Below are positions 31,801 to 41,335 of a stretch of DNA of 64,000 bases, in pieces. A program made the position numbers and the translations under genes. Positions within the stretch are counted from its first letter, which is position 1, and each line of letters starts with the position of its first letter. The notes under the pieces are model-generated. The model had not been told where the DNA came from. It made no database searches and saw only the letters and a list, made by a program, of their open reading frames with translations. Origin of the DNA: Isochrysis galbana. Its lineage: Eukaryota > Haptophyta > Isochrysidales > Isochrysidaceae. The DNA is taken from the NCBI GenBank assembly GCA_018136815.1, contig CM030943.1, positions 983,975 through 1,047,974 of the forward strand, read 5' to 3'.

Positions 31801-32535
31801 GAGGGCATCGGCGGAAGCCTCCTCTTCTCTACTCAGATGATCACCGCATGCCGCCTTTTGCAACGCGGTATTTGCTGCCTGACGCGCCCTTTCAAGCTCT
31901 TGGATGAGTGATAGCTCTGCGCCTGCAGTTGAACCGGCCTCATCATCAGTGCTGCTGGCAGCGACGGGCTGGTTCCTCGATTTGGAACTCTCTGGCGTCT
32001 CTGTGGCATCTTCCCCGCCTTGCGGACGCGCGGGCTCGTGCAAACTGCTCGCTGTCGTTTGCTGCCCCTCGTGTTCCTGTGGGGCGGCCACAGCTTTGCC
32101 TGCGGCGGGAGCCCTCTCGCCCTCGGAGAGCTTCACCAGGTCCTCGCGATGGAGATGCAAGAATTCCCCAAGCCCACGCCGGGCATTCTGGCTCGGCCCC
32201 TCCAGCTTGAGCGAGACAAAGCCGTAGGCCTCTGCCTCATCCTTTGCACTCCCAAGCTGCATCGTGCCCAGCTCGGCGGCCTTTGGCTTCTCTGCAAGCA
32301 CCTCGACGGTGCGTGTGGCCATGGGCGTGGGCGGTGGCGGTGGCGGCGGCGGCGGCGGCGGCGGGGGAGGAGGAGGAGGAGGAGGAGGAGGAGGAGGAGG
32401 AGGAGGAGGAGGAGGAGGAGGAGGAGTGGGCACAGTGGAGAGCGGCAGCGGACGGCCATCCTTCTCAGCTGGCCTTGCCGCCGCCTCGATACCCCCCTTG
32501 ACGCTCTCGTCGTCGCGCGGCTCCATCTGCGCCAT
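25804..32535 (-). CDS. Giant 2243-residue low-complexity coiled-coil protein, unrecognised
   Basis: One uninterrupted 6.7-kb frame from ATG at 32535. Order: acidic start, poly-Pro run (residues about 36-65), Ala/Glu/Ser-rich region; then about nine copies of a motif with core I/L-K-x-D/E-L-x-x-S-A-x-x-L between residues about 424 and 1030 (for example AIKKDLRASAAALAG, AIKADLHASAAAFD, RLKRELRTSAVLLTE, AVKQELRASAELLLN); a charged middle; five 16-residue repeats of AGAHGAEEEIFVATAA type (about 1570-1650); about five 18-residue Arg/Glu repeats (EARRRESERREREERQEE) forming a long helix (about 1796-1875); and a Ser/Pro/Arg-rich tail. The survival of such a long frame argues for a real gene. It may be a cytoskeletal or scaffold protein, but no known domain is visible. 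Plus-strand leucine-rich frames here are shadows. Confidence 0.7.
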   Translation of the reverse strand: MAQMEPRDDESVKGGIEAAARPAEKDGRPLPLSTVPTPPPPPPPPPPPPPPPPPPPPPPPPPPPPPPPPTPMATRTVEVLAEKPKAAELGTMQLGSAKDEAEAYGFVSLKLEGPSQNARRGLGEFLHLHREDLVKLSEGERAPAAGKAVAAPQEHEGQQTTASSLHEPARPQGGEDATETPESSKSRNQPVAASSTDDEAGSTAGAELSLIQELERARQAANTALQKAACGDHLSREEEASADALAKMVARAEQQGISGGTLPSRSELLALGLIQQRKSREPVGIFNGGDGNSIDVSQLSQAEVEALLAAEEKHRRARAYARPPRLNSLSPSPPTLTPPRNLRRTKTVPNLSQEKDLAVPRSIADAESHDYSAPSQIDFSKHTVSLGELIAAHSPLRTRNSAPRQEARGEEARADVSSRVRSPRTDLEELKMELRQAQESLQGLMSRPRPHRKLGKAKSAKALMNGGDSSPRQEVLSTPTDLERALARRHLQFVKEALRASAESLLPHRAYSVILGRRSGGAALESASVPGELEAIKADLTASHKELNLRTLAGSRPSPYVEPSGQPESDGNSKPPTEPIPDGEAGLTEAARSKRVSFSSGPTGEAPPSKTDAEAKEKKRRSKLSKEERRELKAIKKDLRASAAALAGATVVIKPHRPQPRLVWVDDIFLPKLEKKRALTDEERAEFVAIKADLHASAAAFDANAAVFAAIARRAQARAAGCGVARGPSSAAKTGLDQAKADLLASAQQLAGRSFRPRTLPVGSASIGEDHKRAEAARPRSLGQTKHFVGSVGAVTTVKLAVVTQEVARVTVAVSLSVSTGLVAGAVADSSARSGPSTEERDELERLKRELRTSAVLLTEATAHGRGNAKATRVFAARDDERDRVKREAKLLRDVEREQKKVAERERRREQRVRKHNRSSRRKDAKPEAEDGDPRTNGSSSRHTSRSGRKSLSELESIKAELREAAAALSDVKVVIKPARATANNSEVDVDFLLPGGSIRKPTLTAEEREEARADFFAVKQELRASAELLLNAPGCSNARTDGGQASSAAVAQLEAVRAAAKDAVSKLAAGLKLDETERALVTALAELVEQVEKEGSLATSKSMADQIARRWFEREQVNMLQEKARRGDTLSVEEMDRMLAEQERRQQARERRLQKPAEAADARIEEHAKRSLSMTAPAPRRSLTGRKKLVRRDGDSGGHSLLSSTKSGIDASHSGDVRSGLALTALPKDQEEDGTAAKMTIADLKMLAAVRGESAGGQGRFSRLEDFLAEVSAEEEGDDGDEEGQDAERSGMGDDRAIRETAMSPMNLPPKPSDIVLHDERSRDRWQHAVRDVLKMVKPIDNSRVRSAMFQILEPTSPSKKGTYKMFEDALAPIQEAPQEVEDDGSEWPNDGYGVVALSNNVVEALAEWLGVTPHMIDEAHMRVYQMACTRITAAERGRMARARVRKLRLEKHRSGAMGLPRSRSPVPKPKPGDSFPVNSLTALSIGNTSHSDVCSEDDYEAPRKRVLPPRRGSGRRLIDAVSRTETGADAEQVEQSLLHQSLPLPGSAHTAIAQPGERPSDVTIGRGTEEKIAAATAAAGAHEAEEEIFVATTAAGAHGTEEEIAVATAAAGAHGAEEEIFVASAADGAHGAEEEISVAAAAAGPHGAEEESAVATAAAAAQAAAAAAAEAAAVATAGVAELAAERRRIMEQLEAFVEGERRRMEASAAKMEEERKQLAAERDARVADGMRQMASPCDPKFEEATNAHQAWAEEAIQQPENLIPPTEHETQQFGERDAECLRLGAIERRQHEEARQRESECREREQRQEDEARRRESECREREQRQEDEARRRESERREREERQEEEARRRESERREREERQEEEARRRESERREREIERQLYEEERKKLEEENEVLRQAMAQRALEEENEALRRELNEAKVAGQEAIAELARRLEAEERQLSLGSSTDSPIDGHGGWAQNTSHALPSLSLHWSEGKDFYSSDHRTSLKSLPGSLGIDRFASSATGRMSRASLMRTALATAHESDMVPRTQVHAQPSWRSVLGEVRSAPSARARRASWSATSSPRGDVHVESIGSNIPGTPNSARSARAGPWGGDRPPHGPARALRTESGMIFPSPYLQPLMYTSSPKLEATRSSPRLSFTHPSSGGRGSRLFLLDGSTGSPLVSLPDGSCDPRFELRSSDGYHSSPKKQDRVAWASLGATPPIGPRGSGRQGPSPRTKREILQAESSASSLPRLSKAYGT
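26205..26285. repeat. Inverted repeat, 37-bp arms, inside the giant ORF
   Basis: Left arm 26205-26241 (begins ACTCCGTACGAAGTGCGCGC) and right arm 26249-26285 (complement begins ACTCCGCACGAAGTGCGCGC) differ at about three positions around a 7-base loop. The coding strand thus gives near-mirror peptides (SARAGPWGG and PPHGPARA). Confidence 0.85.
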
Positions 32536-32915
32536 GTGCGAGGGCGCGCAACCTCGCCACTCACCGGAAAGGGGAAGGGGAGGGGGGGGCCGGTAGGGGT
32601 GTGAAGCGGAGGCCCTCCTTGCTGCTGGACTCGCACCGCGCGACGGAAGCAGAGGTTTCTCTCTCTTTCTCTCTTCTCTCTCTCTCTCTCTCCCCCCCCC
32701 CCCCCCTCTCCCTCTCTCTCTGTCTTTCTCCCTCCCTCTCGCGCGCCTCTCTCTCTTTCTGCGTGGTGTGTCTGTTCATCCGCTCCCCCTCTCCCTCTCT
32801 GATCTCTCTGGACGTGCTGCTGGCCCACAGGAGGAACTCACGCCAACTCAGTAGAATCTGCTGAGAAGAGGCCGTTGTCCGAGGGATACGAACGGGGCGA
32901 GAGGGGGGGGGGGGG

Positions 32916-32963
<48 letters not shown>

Positions 32964-33557
32964 CCAGAAGAAGGAAGAGTGTGCGACGTCTGGCGGAGGG
33001 AGGGAGGGAAGGGAGCGTCTCTTCTCTATTCCCAAGAGAGAGAGAGAGGAGGAGTCTCTCTCCCTTCCCAATAGAGGAGGAGAGGTCGTAGAAGAGAGGG
33101 AGAGGGAGAGAGAGGGGGAGAGAAGGGGGGGGGGGGGGGGGAGAGAGGGGGGGAGAGAAGAGGGAGAGAGAGAGAGAGTGGGGGAGAGAGAGGAAGAGAG
33201 CCGGGCATCGGCGAGAGGGGCGGGGGGGCACCCGAATCCGCGCCGAGGCCGCCGCCGCCTCCCGTGTCCGTTTCGCCGCCCCCTCTCCCCCCCCCCCCCC
33301 CCCCCCGTGGCGTTACGGCTCTGGGTCAATCCCCCCCCCCCCCCTCTCCCTCCCCTTCCCCCCTCTCTCCCTTGGGGGGGGGAAGGGGCGGGGCGAAGGC
33401 CTCCGAAACTGCTCGACCGTTCGTTCGTTCGTTTGAGCGCGCCGCCGTCAAGAGGAGCCAGCTGGCAGCTGGGGGAGTTGCAGAGCGGAAAAACAAAAAA
33501 GGAGGAGCGTCCACAAGTGGGGGGGTGACACGAGACACGAGGCACGAGGGTGGGTGA
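32536..33557. other. Low-complexity upstream region of the giant gene
   Basis: CT-rich (32650-32810), GA-rich (32900-33210) and C/G-run (33285-33385) simple repeats. These fill the probable promoter and 5' UTR of the minus-strand gene. Long open frames across them are composition artefacts. Confidence 0.7.
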
Positions 33558-33753
33558 CCTAGATTGGAAATACGTATTTACCGTATTTGGCCAGAGGTCA
33601 AATACATATGTATTTGGCTGTATTTGAAGCGTGTCCTGGGTTGTAGGCCTCGAATGTATTTGAAAAGTATTTGGCCGTAGGCCAAATACATATGTATTTA
33701 TTTGGCTGTATTTACAGGCCCACAGGCCCCAGCACCGTATTTCCCATCTAGGC
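33558..33753. mobile_element. MITE with 17-bp inverted ends and 10-bp target duplication
   Basis: Left end CCTAGATTGGAAATACG and right end complement CCTAGATGGGAAATACG, flanked by GGGTGGGTGA at 33548-33557 and 33754-33763. The 196-bp interior is AT-rich with two AAATACATATGTATTT palindromes and several TATTTGGCC/GGCCAAATA inverted pieces, so it can fold on itself. The duplication length suggests a hAT-like or Mutator-like mobiliser. Confidence 0.8.
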
Positions 33754-33835
33754 GGGTGGGTGAGTCGAAGGATAGAGGCTAGCTGATCCGGCTGCCTACA
33801 AGCTGCGCGCCGGGCCGCGTGCTGCCTGCTGGCCG

Positions 33836-33945
33836 GGGCTGGAGTTGGTTGTGCGGGCCCACCCAGGAGGGTGTCCGCGATGGAGTGAGGGGGGCGCGAG
33901 GGCCCCATTGACCCCCACTTATAAAAGTAAAAGTAGGTTGCCAGT
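33836..33945 (+). repeat. Dispersed repeat, partner at 62240-62350
   Basis: Shared order with 62240-62350: GGGGCTGG, GCGGGCCCACCC, GGGTGTCCGCGATGGAG, GGGGGGCGCGAG, CCCATTGACCCCCACTTATA, AAAGTAGGTTG. No ORF. Confidence 0.75.
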
Positions 33946-34089
33946 CCTCAGTCCTATGCAACAAGCGCCACCATTGTTTGATCCACCCATATGGTGGTCC
34001 GTGAATAGATAGCAGCATTGTGTAGATCAAAGGTGACATCGTGCGTCTAGCGCTCGTGACGGCGATACAGTGACTCTAGACAAGGACGA

Positions 34090-35000
34090 TATAAATAAAA
34101 TAATTAATGTTATATCCTAGCCAACTAGCCAACCCCACTAGCTAATTGGACACAACTTTTCCGTCCCGGAATCCCGCCATGCCTGACGAGCCGGGTGTCC
34201 GAGTGCTACCGGGGGGAGGGGGCACTGCCCCCTCCCCTCGATATTTGTCCTCCCCCCAGTGCACGCACACGCACCGACCACCGACCCCGCGCACCCCAGC
34301 ACGTCCTCTCCTCGAGTCCACGCTGGGGGAAAACCCCTTTCGGGTAAAAGCAACGCGGGGGGGGGGGGGGGGGCACTCGTGAATAGGGGCCCAGGAGCGC
34401 TAATCTCTCCTCGCCGAAGCGAGTGGCCGCGGCGAGCCGCGGCCCTTCCCTCTTGGCTCTGGCGCCCCCGTCTTCTCTTACCCAAACGGCAAACGCAAAC
34501 GGGGCGAGAAGACACGTTTCTGCCGGAGGGGAGAGCTGCCGCTCCCCCCTCCCCTCCCTCTTCCCTTTTCCTCCTCTCTTCCCTGCGGCGGGGGCCCATG
34601 GCGCGCGCCTGCGGCCCCTCTTCAGGTCCCCAGGAGGCCGGCAGGGGCCTGGGAGCGCAGCTCAGGGGGCAGGTGAGGCTGGGGCATGGCCCTGGCCCCT
34701 CCTGCCTCTCCCTCGCTGGCTCCCGAGCCCCTGCCAGTCGACTGGAGCTGACTGGGGGGTCCTGATCAGGGGGGCCCAGGGGGAGGAGGGGCTGGTCAGA
34801 GGGATGGGCAGGCCACGACGGGCCAGGGCGGGCGAGTCAGGCGGGCCTGTGGGGAGAGGAATGGGTCAGCAAGGCTGTGTGCTCCTGGCAAGCCATCAGG
34901 CGTGCCAGGAGAGTGGGTGGTTCCTCCCCCATGGCAGGGGAGGAGTTGAGAGAGAGGGGGGCTCGTGCCCCCCCATGGGCGAACTAAGTATAAACTTAGT
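34090..35000 (-). mobile_element. Family S retroposon, bounded copy (911 bp)
   Basis: Flanked by TGACTCTAGACAAGGACGA at 34071-34089 and 35001-35019 (19-bp target duplication). Its 5' end is at 35000 on the minus strand (AACTAAGTTTATAC, GC hairpin, GCCATGGGGGAGGAACC); its 3' end at 34090 is AT-rich (TTAATTATTTTATTTATA). Target-primed reverse transcription explains this structure. The inner part differs from the other copies and carries a CAAACGGGG motif shared with 61850-61870. No ORF of its own. Confidence 0.85.
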
Positions 35001-35107
35001 TGACTCTAGACAAGGACGACGTTGCCGCACTCAGGGTCAGGGTAGGACCGAGGTATCCACAACAAAACACGACTTATGTTTAAACACTCCCCCACAGCGA
35101 TATCAAC

Positions 35108-35240
35108 TATCAGTAAACTGATAGGGTTATGGAGCGCGCGCCGCTCCCCTCCTCCCCTGCCGCCACGCCGCCACCCCCGCCGCGCCGGCCGAACGGGCCG
35201 CGACCACTGCCGCGCCACAGAAGCAGAAGCGCGCGCGAGG
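35108..35240 (+). mobile_element. ORF1-like retroelement, 5' end only
   Basis: Hairpin TATCAGTAAACTGATA (35108-35123) and ATG at 35129 (MERAPLPSS), then a Pro/Arg-rich stretch that ends within about 45 codons. A 5' remnant. Confidence 0.5.
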
Positions 35241-35671
35241 ATCACCCAAGCCTGAACAGGTGAGCACGAGCCACGGCCCGTGCCGCCTCCCTCAAGCCCC
35301 ACACCACCAGGGCCAGCTGACGAATTGGGATGGCCCATAGGGCCTGAGGGCAATGAGGAAGGAGGCAGACCGGCGGCAGGCGCGGCGGAGGAGACGACTT
35401 CGGAGACGCTGACGGGCTGAGGCCCGTCAGCAGAGGAAGGCGGGCGGGGGGAAGGCAAGGGGGCGGGGAAAAGGGAGATAAGGGCGATGGCGATGGCTGA
35501 TGTGCAGTAGCAATAGTAGGCGCTGTCCGGCGATAGGTGTGTAGCCCTGAACCTTCAGATCTTTTTTTTAAATATCAGTCTAATGGAGCATCTAGGCGCG
35601 CGGGGCGAGGACATAAAAAGGTTTTTCTTCTTTCACAACGCAGAGATGAATAAAGCGCCGATAGCCGGCAA
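35241..35671. other. Intergenic
   Basis: Includes a piece CTGACGAATTGGGATGGCCC near 35319 that also occurs near 695 and, in reverse, near 13840, so another short dispersed repeat. No gene. Confidence 0.4.
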
Positions 35672-35689
35672 TTACAACTGACAACTGCG

Positions 35690-36443
35690 GAGCTAAGTTT
35701 ATACTTAGCTCGCCCATGGGGGGGCACGAGCCCCCCCCTCTCTCCACTCCTCCCCTGCCATGGGGGGGGAACCACCCATCCTCCTGGCACGCCTGATGGC
35801 TTGCCAGGAGGCCACTGCCCTGCTGACCCTCTCTCCCACTGACAGGCTCGCTTGATTCGCCCATCCTGGCCCGGCGTGGCCAGCCCATTGCTCCAACCCC
35901 TCCTCCCTCCCTGTTCGACAGGCAGACAGGTGCAGCGTGGGGGCCCCTGAGGCTCAGGAGCGCCAGCGAGGGAGAGGCAAGGGAGGCCCGGGCCCAGCCT
36001 CAGCCTCCTCTGCCCCCTGAGCTGGCCTCCATGAGCCTCCAGGGTCGCCAATGGGCAGCTGCAGGCCTGCCGCAGGCGCGCCATCGCGCGTGCCGCAGGA
36101 GAGGGGAGAGAGAGCGCGGAGAAGGGGGTGGGCGGAGCGGAGCTCCGCCCACCGAAAAATAGGTAAGTCCCGCACCTGTTTACAGGATAAGTCGGGACTG
36201 AGGTCGCCGCCCACTCTGAGACACAGGAGGAAGAGAGGGAACAGATCACCGGGGGGAGGCGCGGGCCACCGGACCATATCTAAGCCCTTCACCCCAATCC
36301 CCCTAGTAGTGCACGGGGGGAGCCGCCTGATGGCGGGGGGAGAAGGGCTGGGAGCGTGGGGGTGTAGAAAGTTTTCCTACGTGAGTAGAAAGTAGAGGGT
36401 CCACGGCTGCGTGCGCGGTGAGACTATTAAAAGGTTTATTTAT
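35690..36443 (+). mobile_element. Family S retroposon, bounded copy (754 bp)
   Basis: Flanked by TTACAACTGACAACTGCG at 35672-35689 and 36444-36461 (18-bp target duplication). It begins GAGCTAAGTTTATAC, has the GC hairpin at 35729-35747, the GCGCCATCGCGCGTGCCGC block at 36068-36090 and ends GACTATTAAAAGGTTTATTT. Between 36162 and 36184 lies an intron-like string (see findings). It is the best reference copy of the family. Confidence 0.9.
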
Positions 36444-36574
36444 TTACAACTGACAACTGCGAGGCCCTCGGCAAACGCAAGGAAGGGGCGGGGCCACCCC
36501 CACCTGCGACCTTCTCGTCACCGCAGGCAGCAAACATGAGCATCTCCGCACACTGACACCGCAAACCCAACCAG

Positions 36575-39500
36575 TCATTGCTCGTTTGGCGGAAAATCGA
36601 GCGTACCCCCCAATCCACCTCCACCTTCTTCCCCGACCTCAACTACACTGCCTATGCCACCACCGGCTGAACCAGGTTGTGGGCCTAGTGTGCCATCGCC
36701 ATGTGTGCCAGCCCCCTGGGCCGATGGCGCATTGAGGTGGCCAATCGTCCCAGGCATGGTTTGTTCACTACAATCTCCACCACCATACTGCTGGGCTCCA
36801 TCGTACTCGGCGATCCCTCCTACCCCTGCACCGAGTTCCACCCCAGGGCTCAAACCCATCTCGAGCTGCATTTGTTGCTGACGCAACTCCTTTTGCCGCC
36901 TAGAGAAGTAGCGCCGCTTCAATTGTGACAGGCGGGTGAGGAGAGATTCCTGCTCCGCTTTCATGTCCTCAACCTGGTGACGGTGAGAATCCAGCTCGGC
37001 GGTCATCGCCTTCAGCTGCTTTTGCTTCTCCGCAAGGTTCTCTTGGTAGATGCTAAGTTGCTCAGCAACCTCGGGGCCTGGCTGACGTGCCAGCACCGCC
37101 TTCAACTCCACGTAGAGCTTCTCTTTCTGCTGGATAAGCCTATCGCGCTCGGTCACCTCCTCTGTCCGCCTGATCAATTGCTTTTGGAGCGCGTGGGTGC
37201 GCTTGATCATGTTGTACGTGTTGGGATCCGACCCCTCTAGCTTGCGCCACCGATGCACGTTCATTTGGTTGTCGAGCTCCTCGTTCAATGCGCGTACTTT
37301 GGTTCGTTCCTGCAGCAACTCGCGCGAGAGCGCAAGCACTTCGTGCCTGAGCAAGCTCTCATTACCCATTGAGGCACGCAGTACTTGAAGCTCCGCCTTC
37401 AACGTTTGATACTCATTTTGCACCACAGCCAAATCGGCTACGCGTTCTGCATATGCCTCCTCGCCACGGTTGAGGGTACATTGCTGGAGCTTGATCTTTT
37501 CGTACAGCTGGGCTAGCTCGTCATTACGTTTTATGAGCTGGGCGCCTAGAATCTCACGCTCGTTGACTACGACGTCATGCTCCTTTTGTTGGCGCGTACG
37601 CTCCGCCTCCGCCTCGTTGATGATCTGATGCAGCTTGAGCACCTCGGCTTGCTTCTGGGCGTGCTCGGCCTGCACTTGGGCCAGCGCCTGCTGCACAGCG
37701 GCCAGCCCTTCGCGGCAAGCTGCCGTCTCCCTCTCAATCTTCTTGTGCTCAAAGTGCTCCTTGACCAAATCCTTGTCTTTCTTCTGGATTTCCTCCTTCA
37801 GTTGCTCAATCTGTCGCGTCATCACCTGTGCATGTAGGGGATGGAGGAGCACAGAGGGGATGAGTGGACACCTCTGCCGCTAGCCCTGGATTCGTTGCGA
37901 GGGGCACAATACTTCGCGCACGCTGCTCAGTGCCCCACATGGGCACTCATCGCCCTTCAATCTTGCTGCTTGCGGCTTACCTTGAATTTGCGCTTCATTT
38001 CCGTGATCTCGTCTTGGTCTTCAATAAGCTTCTTTGAGTATATATTGCGGTCCGAACGAACAGCCTCGTACAAGTTCTGCTGTTGCTTCATTCGAGCCTC
38101 GCCCTCGGCAATCTTCTTCTGCAGCTGGAGCACCGATATCTCGCGTGCTTTCACCTCCTCAACAGCCAACGCATACTTGCTTTGTGCCTCGATGACATCG
38201 GTCGCATATCTTTGCTTCTCCACCTGTAGCCGCTTGAGAGTGCGGGCTTGCGTCGCCGTCGAGTTGCGGTACGCCGAGATCTCCACCTCAAGATTTCGCT
38301 TGGTGTTTTCGTTGATACGAAGCAGATCAAGCTGAGTCTGAACCGCCGCTTGGGCCTTGATGCAGTTTTTGTTGAGAATGTCGCGCTCCCGCACGAGATC
38401 GTCGATAGCTTTACGTTCTAGATCGCGCTCTTTGCGCTCAGCATCGATCTCTGGTTCCTATAAAGTCAAGGTTGGCAATCCTTGAGTGAGGGTCCAAGGA
38501 GCGAATACCCCGCATTGGACACAGTCACCCTTTGCTGTGAAGTAGAAGTCCGATTTGGGCTTAAGGAGCACTTCCCGGCTTGCCTTCGGGTTGAGACATC
38601 ACGGGATAGATGAAATGAACATACCTGTGAGGCAATCAGAACCTTCAGCTCGTCACGTTTGTCGTCCGCTTTCGCGCGTTGGCTGTCGATCCCCGCGACC
38701 TTTTCGAGCACAGCTAGCCTGAGCTTCTCGTGGCGGGCCATTTCCTTCTGGACGCCTTCTATCTCCGCTTCAGCATGCTTCAACTCGGTCGATCTCTGAA
38801 CGTTCTCTGCGTGCAAGCTGGAGTTGAGCTTGGTTTGTTCCTCAAGCTCGGCCGTTAGCTTTTGAAGCTTCGCAGATAACGTGTCCACCTCCTTCAGCGC
38901 GCGATCGGTGTTTTGTTTCTTTTCACGTAGGGAAGCCTCAAGTGCCTTGATTTCATCGTTACCCTCAGAGACCTGTGCCTGCTTCGCACGAATCTCATTT
39001 TGGCGACTCTCAACCGCCACCTTCACGTCTCTCAAGTTCTTCTCTAGACGCTCCTTCCGCTTGCGTTCGCGTTCTGCCTCTGTCTTCTTTGCGTTGATGA
39101 CGGATTGTAGTTCCGCAATCGCAGCATCAGCAGTAACCTTATCGCCCTCAAGCCCGCGCACTCGCTCATTCAGCTCTGCGATGTCATTGCGAGCTGTGGT
39201 GCACTGGTGGTGCAACTGCGTGCAGGGGGGGGGGGGCATGTCGGCTTCAAGTTGTGCACCAGCACAAATCTAGCCAAAACGTCTGCATCGGAAAGTGCAC
39301 CATGCTGTTCCGATCAAGAGCGAGTGCATTCGGCCCAGTCACCATGGACTGCACCATACTCAGCGGGCGCGAATCTAAATGAGCTGAATATACCTCGTCA
39401 GTCTCTCGACCAATCTCATCGCGCATCGTTGTGAGGTCGCGCAGTTTCTTCTCGGCTGCCACAGAGGAATAAGCACCCTGCTCGACCGATGCACGCAATC

Positions 39501-40223
39501 GCTCAATCTCTTCTTTGATGGCTGTAAGCGCCTCCTTCGTAGCATTCTCTTTGCGGTGCGAATCCTCGACAGCTGACCACGTCTTCTGGACGTCTTTTGC
39601 CAAGTTGAGAATTTGTGCCTGGTCTTCTTCAGACAAGCGGATCGCCGTCTCTGACTTTTTGGAAGTCGTGATGATGGTCTGGTGCAATTCATGACACCTG
39701 CGCACCAGCGAGGCAGTCCTCATCAGAATTGGGCGTCGTAGATGTGAATCTATTCCACCGGGACCACTGCCATCCAAACAACAGAGACTTCCCTTTCCCA
39801 TGAGCCCTAGTCATCCCCCCTGTATCATCTTCGATTGGTTACAAGTTCTAGACCCGTATGGGTGTAGTGCGCAAGCTGTCCCATCGGCGCACTTCTTCAA
39901 AAGGCGGCGCTCCGATTCATGTGACTTTTTGAGAGCCCTGTGCAACGTCTCATACTCCAGACGGAAGGCCTCGACCGTGTCGTCGTCCTGAAGCTCATGA
40001 AGGAACTGCATAGGACAAGCGAGCGCTCAACTCCCACACAGCTCACACCGGACCGCTCGTTATGACGAAGCGACACCAGCCCTGGTGCAGCGAGGGACGA
40101 GACTGCTCACGGCATGTCAGTGGGGCGTGGGACCGTACGCACCTCCTTGAATTCCTTGGCAAGCGAGTCGTACTCCTCCTGGTCATACCCCAGTTTGTCG
40201 ATCGCCTTGGCTGCCGCCGCCAT
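36575..40223 (-). CDS. CFAP58: CFAP58 (CCDC147), ciliary coiled-coil protein
   Basis: Exons 40223-40143, 40005-39893, 39697-39394, 39215-38625, 38457-37981 and 37825-36575; phases close to 938 residues, slightly longer than animal CFAP58. Almost the whole protein is coiled coil. Diagnostic stretches are YETLHRALKKSHESERRL, MNVHRWRKLEGSDPNTYN, KEKLYVELKAVLARQPGPE and AEKQKQLKAMTAELDSH, which match CFAP58 across eukaryotes. The family is needed for axoneme and mid-piece assembly of motile flagella. A Gly-rich tail of about 95 residues after KELRQQQMQLEMG is specific to this lineage. Donors are GTGCGT, GTGCGC, GTATAT, GTATGT and GTAAGC; exon 2/3 joins inside a Lys codon to give KKCHELHQ. It implies that the organism builds flagella. 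Confidence 0.93.
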
Positions 40224-41109
40224 CGCCGCTACTCCGCTGCCGGAGAGGCGGGGTGGGGTGGGTGGGTGGGGTGGGGGGTGGGGTGGGGGGGGGGGGGGGG
40301 CGAGGGAGAGGGACAAGGAGATGGAGAGGGAGGGGAAGAGGGAGAGAGGGAGAGGGAGAGCGCGGGCGCGGGGCTGCGGTGGTTGAGTTGCAGTTACCCC
40401 GGCTCGCTAGCCTCCGGCGTCAGTTTTAATAAAACTAACCACTATCTTCCCCTTAGGAGTACCCCTTGTCCCCTTGTCCCCTTACCCCTTGCTAGGTTCC
40501 GATTAGTTTGTACTTTTTACTTTTTGGGGAACACGCCGCAACTCCGGACTACCCCCTCTCAACTCCGGACCGACCACGAGACTAGATCTCGCCCGAGGGT
40601 AAGACTAAAGTAGATCGCTCGAGCGTAACACTAAATCTCTCGCTCGAACGCCCCCGACCCTCGAACGCCCCCGACCCAGAAAGAACACTCGAAAGAATAA
40701 CGTTAAATAAAAATGAAGGAGGGGAGGAGAGAGAAGAGGGGAGGGGGGCTGAAGAGGCGCGCGTAGTACCTGCCCCATCCCACCTGCCGTCGCGCTCGCA
40801 CCCGCCCACTCCTCGATCTTACCTCCCCCACCCTCCGCTCTCCACACACACACCCTTGCTGCCCTCGCCTCACTGCACACCCTACCTCGCCTCTCTCCTC
40901 TCGCCAGCCTCGCCTCGATTCTCGATGCTAGAAGGCTCCAGCTCAACGTCCTCCTCATGGATGGCGCAAAAGAAGAATGTCGTCCGCATCTTCGAGCTCT
41001 TTCGGTCTAGGAAGGTTACTCGGAAGACTCGGGTTTAGGAGGTACTCAGGGGCTTGGAGGCACCCAGGGGGTCACAGACCACCAGCTGACGCCGCCACTT
41101 CGTGGCCAA
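40224..41109. other. Upstream of CFAP58
   Basis: A G/T-rich then GA-rich tract (40245-40370) sits right before the start codon. Farther out are CCCCTTGTCCCC repeats (40460-40490) and CTCGAACGCCCCCGACC direct repeats (40641-40676). No gene. Confidence 0.5.
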
Positions 41110-41335
41110 TCCCACACTGAACAAGTTGACTCCACCCACTGAACAAGTTGGCTCCACCCTGAACAAGTTCACTCCACCCACTGAACAAGTTGGCTCCAAC
41201 CTGAACAGGTTGGCTCCACCCACTGAACAAGTTGTTCCAACCACTGAACAAGTTGGCTCCACCCTGAACAAGTTGACTCCACCCACTGAACAAAAGTTGG
41301 CTCCAACCTGAACAAGTTGGCTCCATTAACGCTCA
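41110..41335 (+). repeat. Minisatellite, about 20/41-bp period
   Basis: Units of CACTGAACAAGTTGGCTCC and CCTGAACAAGTTGGCTCCAC type alternate about ten times with point changes (GACTCC, CACTCC, GTTCC). Open frames on both strands are side effects. Confidence 0.85.

Noticed and set aside
32244-32596. Poly-Glu and poly-Gly plus-strand ORFs
   Set aside because: They are antisense or shifted readings of the GGA/GGC repeat that encodes the poly-Pro run of the giant minus-strand gene.
32875-33528. 217-residue Arg/Glu-rich plus-strand ORF
   Set aside because: Generated by GA-rich simple repeats; composition alone keeps the frame open.
34138-35121. Pro/Arg-rich ORFs on both strands in family S copies
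   Set aside because: They are not conserved between copies of the retroposon and shift frame freely; the element appears non-coding.
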